This document shows positions 11,785-12,013 of a DNA stretch of 12,013 bases, piece after piece; position 1 is the stretch's first letter, and each line of letters starts with the position of its first letter. Made by a program: the position numbers and the translations under genes. The notes beneath the pieces were generated by a model. That model worked only from the letters and a program-made list of their open reading frames with translations. It searched no databases and was not told where the DNA came from. Origin of the DNA: DATLSM01 sp035534175 (GTDB lineage: Bacteria; Actinomycetota; Thermoleophilia; Solirubrobacterales; 70-9); NCBI GenBank assembly GCA_035534175.1, contig DATLSM010000095.1, positions 1 to 12,013 of the forward strand, read 5' to 3'.

Positions 11785-12013
11785 GCTTAGGACCTATCCC
11801 GATAGGGCCACCGCCTCCCGTGCGGCATGCGCCCGCTTGAAGGCGATCAGCCCGCTGGCCAGCTGCAGCAGGGCGAGGTGGTTCTCCTCCTTCTTGGACC
11901 AGCGGACGAGGATGCCTCGGTTGCGGTTGAACCATGAGTGACAGGCCTCGACGACCCAGCGGTGAGGCCGCCAGTCGGGGTTACGCAGTTTGAGGTCGAT
12001 CTCCTCGCCGCGG
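11785..12013 (-). mobile_element. IS5-family element, left border region
   Basis: The transposase stop (11796-11794) lies within the palindromic sequence CCTATC-CC-GATAGG (11793-11806). The element end should be close by, probably within TTAGGACCTATCCC at about 11785-11800. The exact terminal base cannot be fixed because the other end is not visible. Confidence 0.5.
11794..12013 (-). CDS. IS5-family transposase, C-terminal part (runs off window)
   Basis: The minus strand encodes 72 residues and a TAG stop. The key block is HRWVVEACHSWFNRNRGILV, containing the catalytic Glu of the IS5-type DDE triad in its R-x(3)-E context, followed by RWSKKEENHLALLQLASGLI, the usual C-terminal helix. The N-terminal part lies beyond base 12013. 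The frame is intact as far as visible. Confidence 0.85.
   Translation of the reverse strand, partial: RGEEIDLKLRNPDWRPHRWVVEACHSWFNRNRGILVRWSKKEENHLALLQLASGLIAFKRAHAAREAVALSG

Noticed and set aside
1..12013. CRISPR array, rRNA or intact tRNA genes
   Set aside because: No regularly spaced repeats were seen, no rRNA-like sequence, and both tRNA-like stretches are partial.

Overview
The window is G+C-rich and codes in an actinobacterial style. I infer an Actinomycetota chromosome, most likely Thermoleophilia/Solirubrobacterales-like. The support is G/C-ending codons, Shine-Dalgarno (SD) starts, an F420/NADP-type reductase, a DUF899 protein, and a decayed exported protein with the LPANSVGTKQL-type repeats I associate with that group. 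No ribosomal or single-copy marker is present, so the placement is tentative. The window is accessory in character: several mobile elements and broken genes sit between short runs of intact genes.

Layout. 1-688: the 3' part of an IS30-family element. It has inserted into, and cut off, an IS1380-family transposase whose remaining N-terminal part is 689-1174 and whose terminal region reaches about 1288. 1377-3461: a compact four-gene rightward unit behind one good sigma70-type promoter that carries a perfect 8-bp inverted repeat. Its genes encode a small coiled-coil/winged-helix protein, a membrane M48 metalloprotease, a helix-turn-helix protein, and an excisionase-like HTH_17 protein. 3597-3794: a 198-bp non-autonomous transposon (MITE) with perfect 24-bp terminal inverted repeats and a 7-bp target duplication. 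3836-5092: a tyrosine recombinase (minus strand). Next to it are a pair of tandem 12-bp repeats and then the 3' half of a tRNA-Gly(GCC) with its terminator (5224-5303). I read this as the right attachment site of an integrative element that extends left, out of the window.

Right of the att site the sequence looks like resident chromosome. There is a fossil of a repeat-type exported protein, then a YceI-family gene and a MarR regulator with a palindromic operator-like site in front of yceI. At 7454-7483 lies an isolated piece matching positions 34-63 of a tRNA-Val(GAC). It is followed by a second excisionase-like gene, translationally coupled to a gene that breaks off at about 7777. There the sequence switches abruptly to the C-terminal end of a c-type cytochrome and to a markedly more G+C-rich stretch.

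The last third is a redox neighbourhood. It holds a cyclic-nucleotide-binding/thioredoxin-reductase-like fusion (minus), possibly coupled to a tiny upstream ORF; a Rossmann NADP oxidoreductase of the F420-reductase type (minus); a 59-codon ORF that looks like the N-terminus of a truncated hemoglobin (minus); and a DUF899 thioredoxin-like protein (plus). The window ends inside an IS5-family transposase.

The observations most worth following are the wHTH/M48 protease module with its operator, the clean MITE, the two tRNA-derived att-like sites, the abrupt junction near 7777, and the IS1380 5' end, where an inverted repeat would hide the transposase start codon in read-through transcripts.
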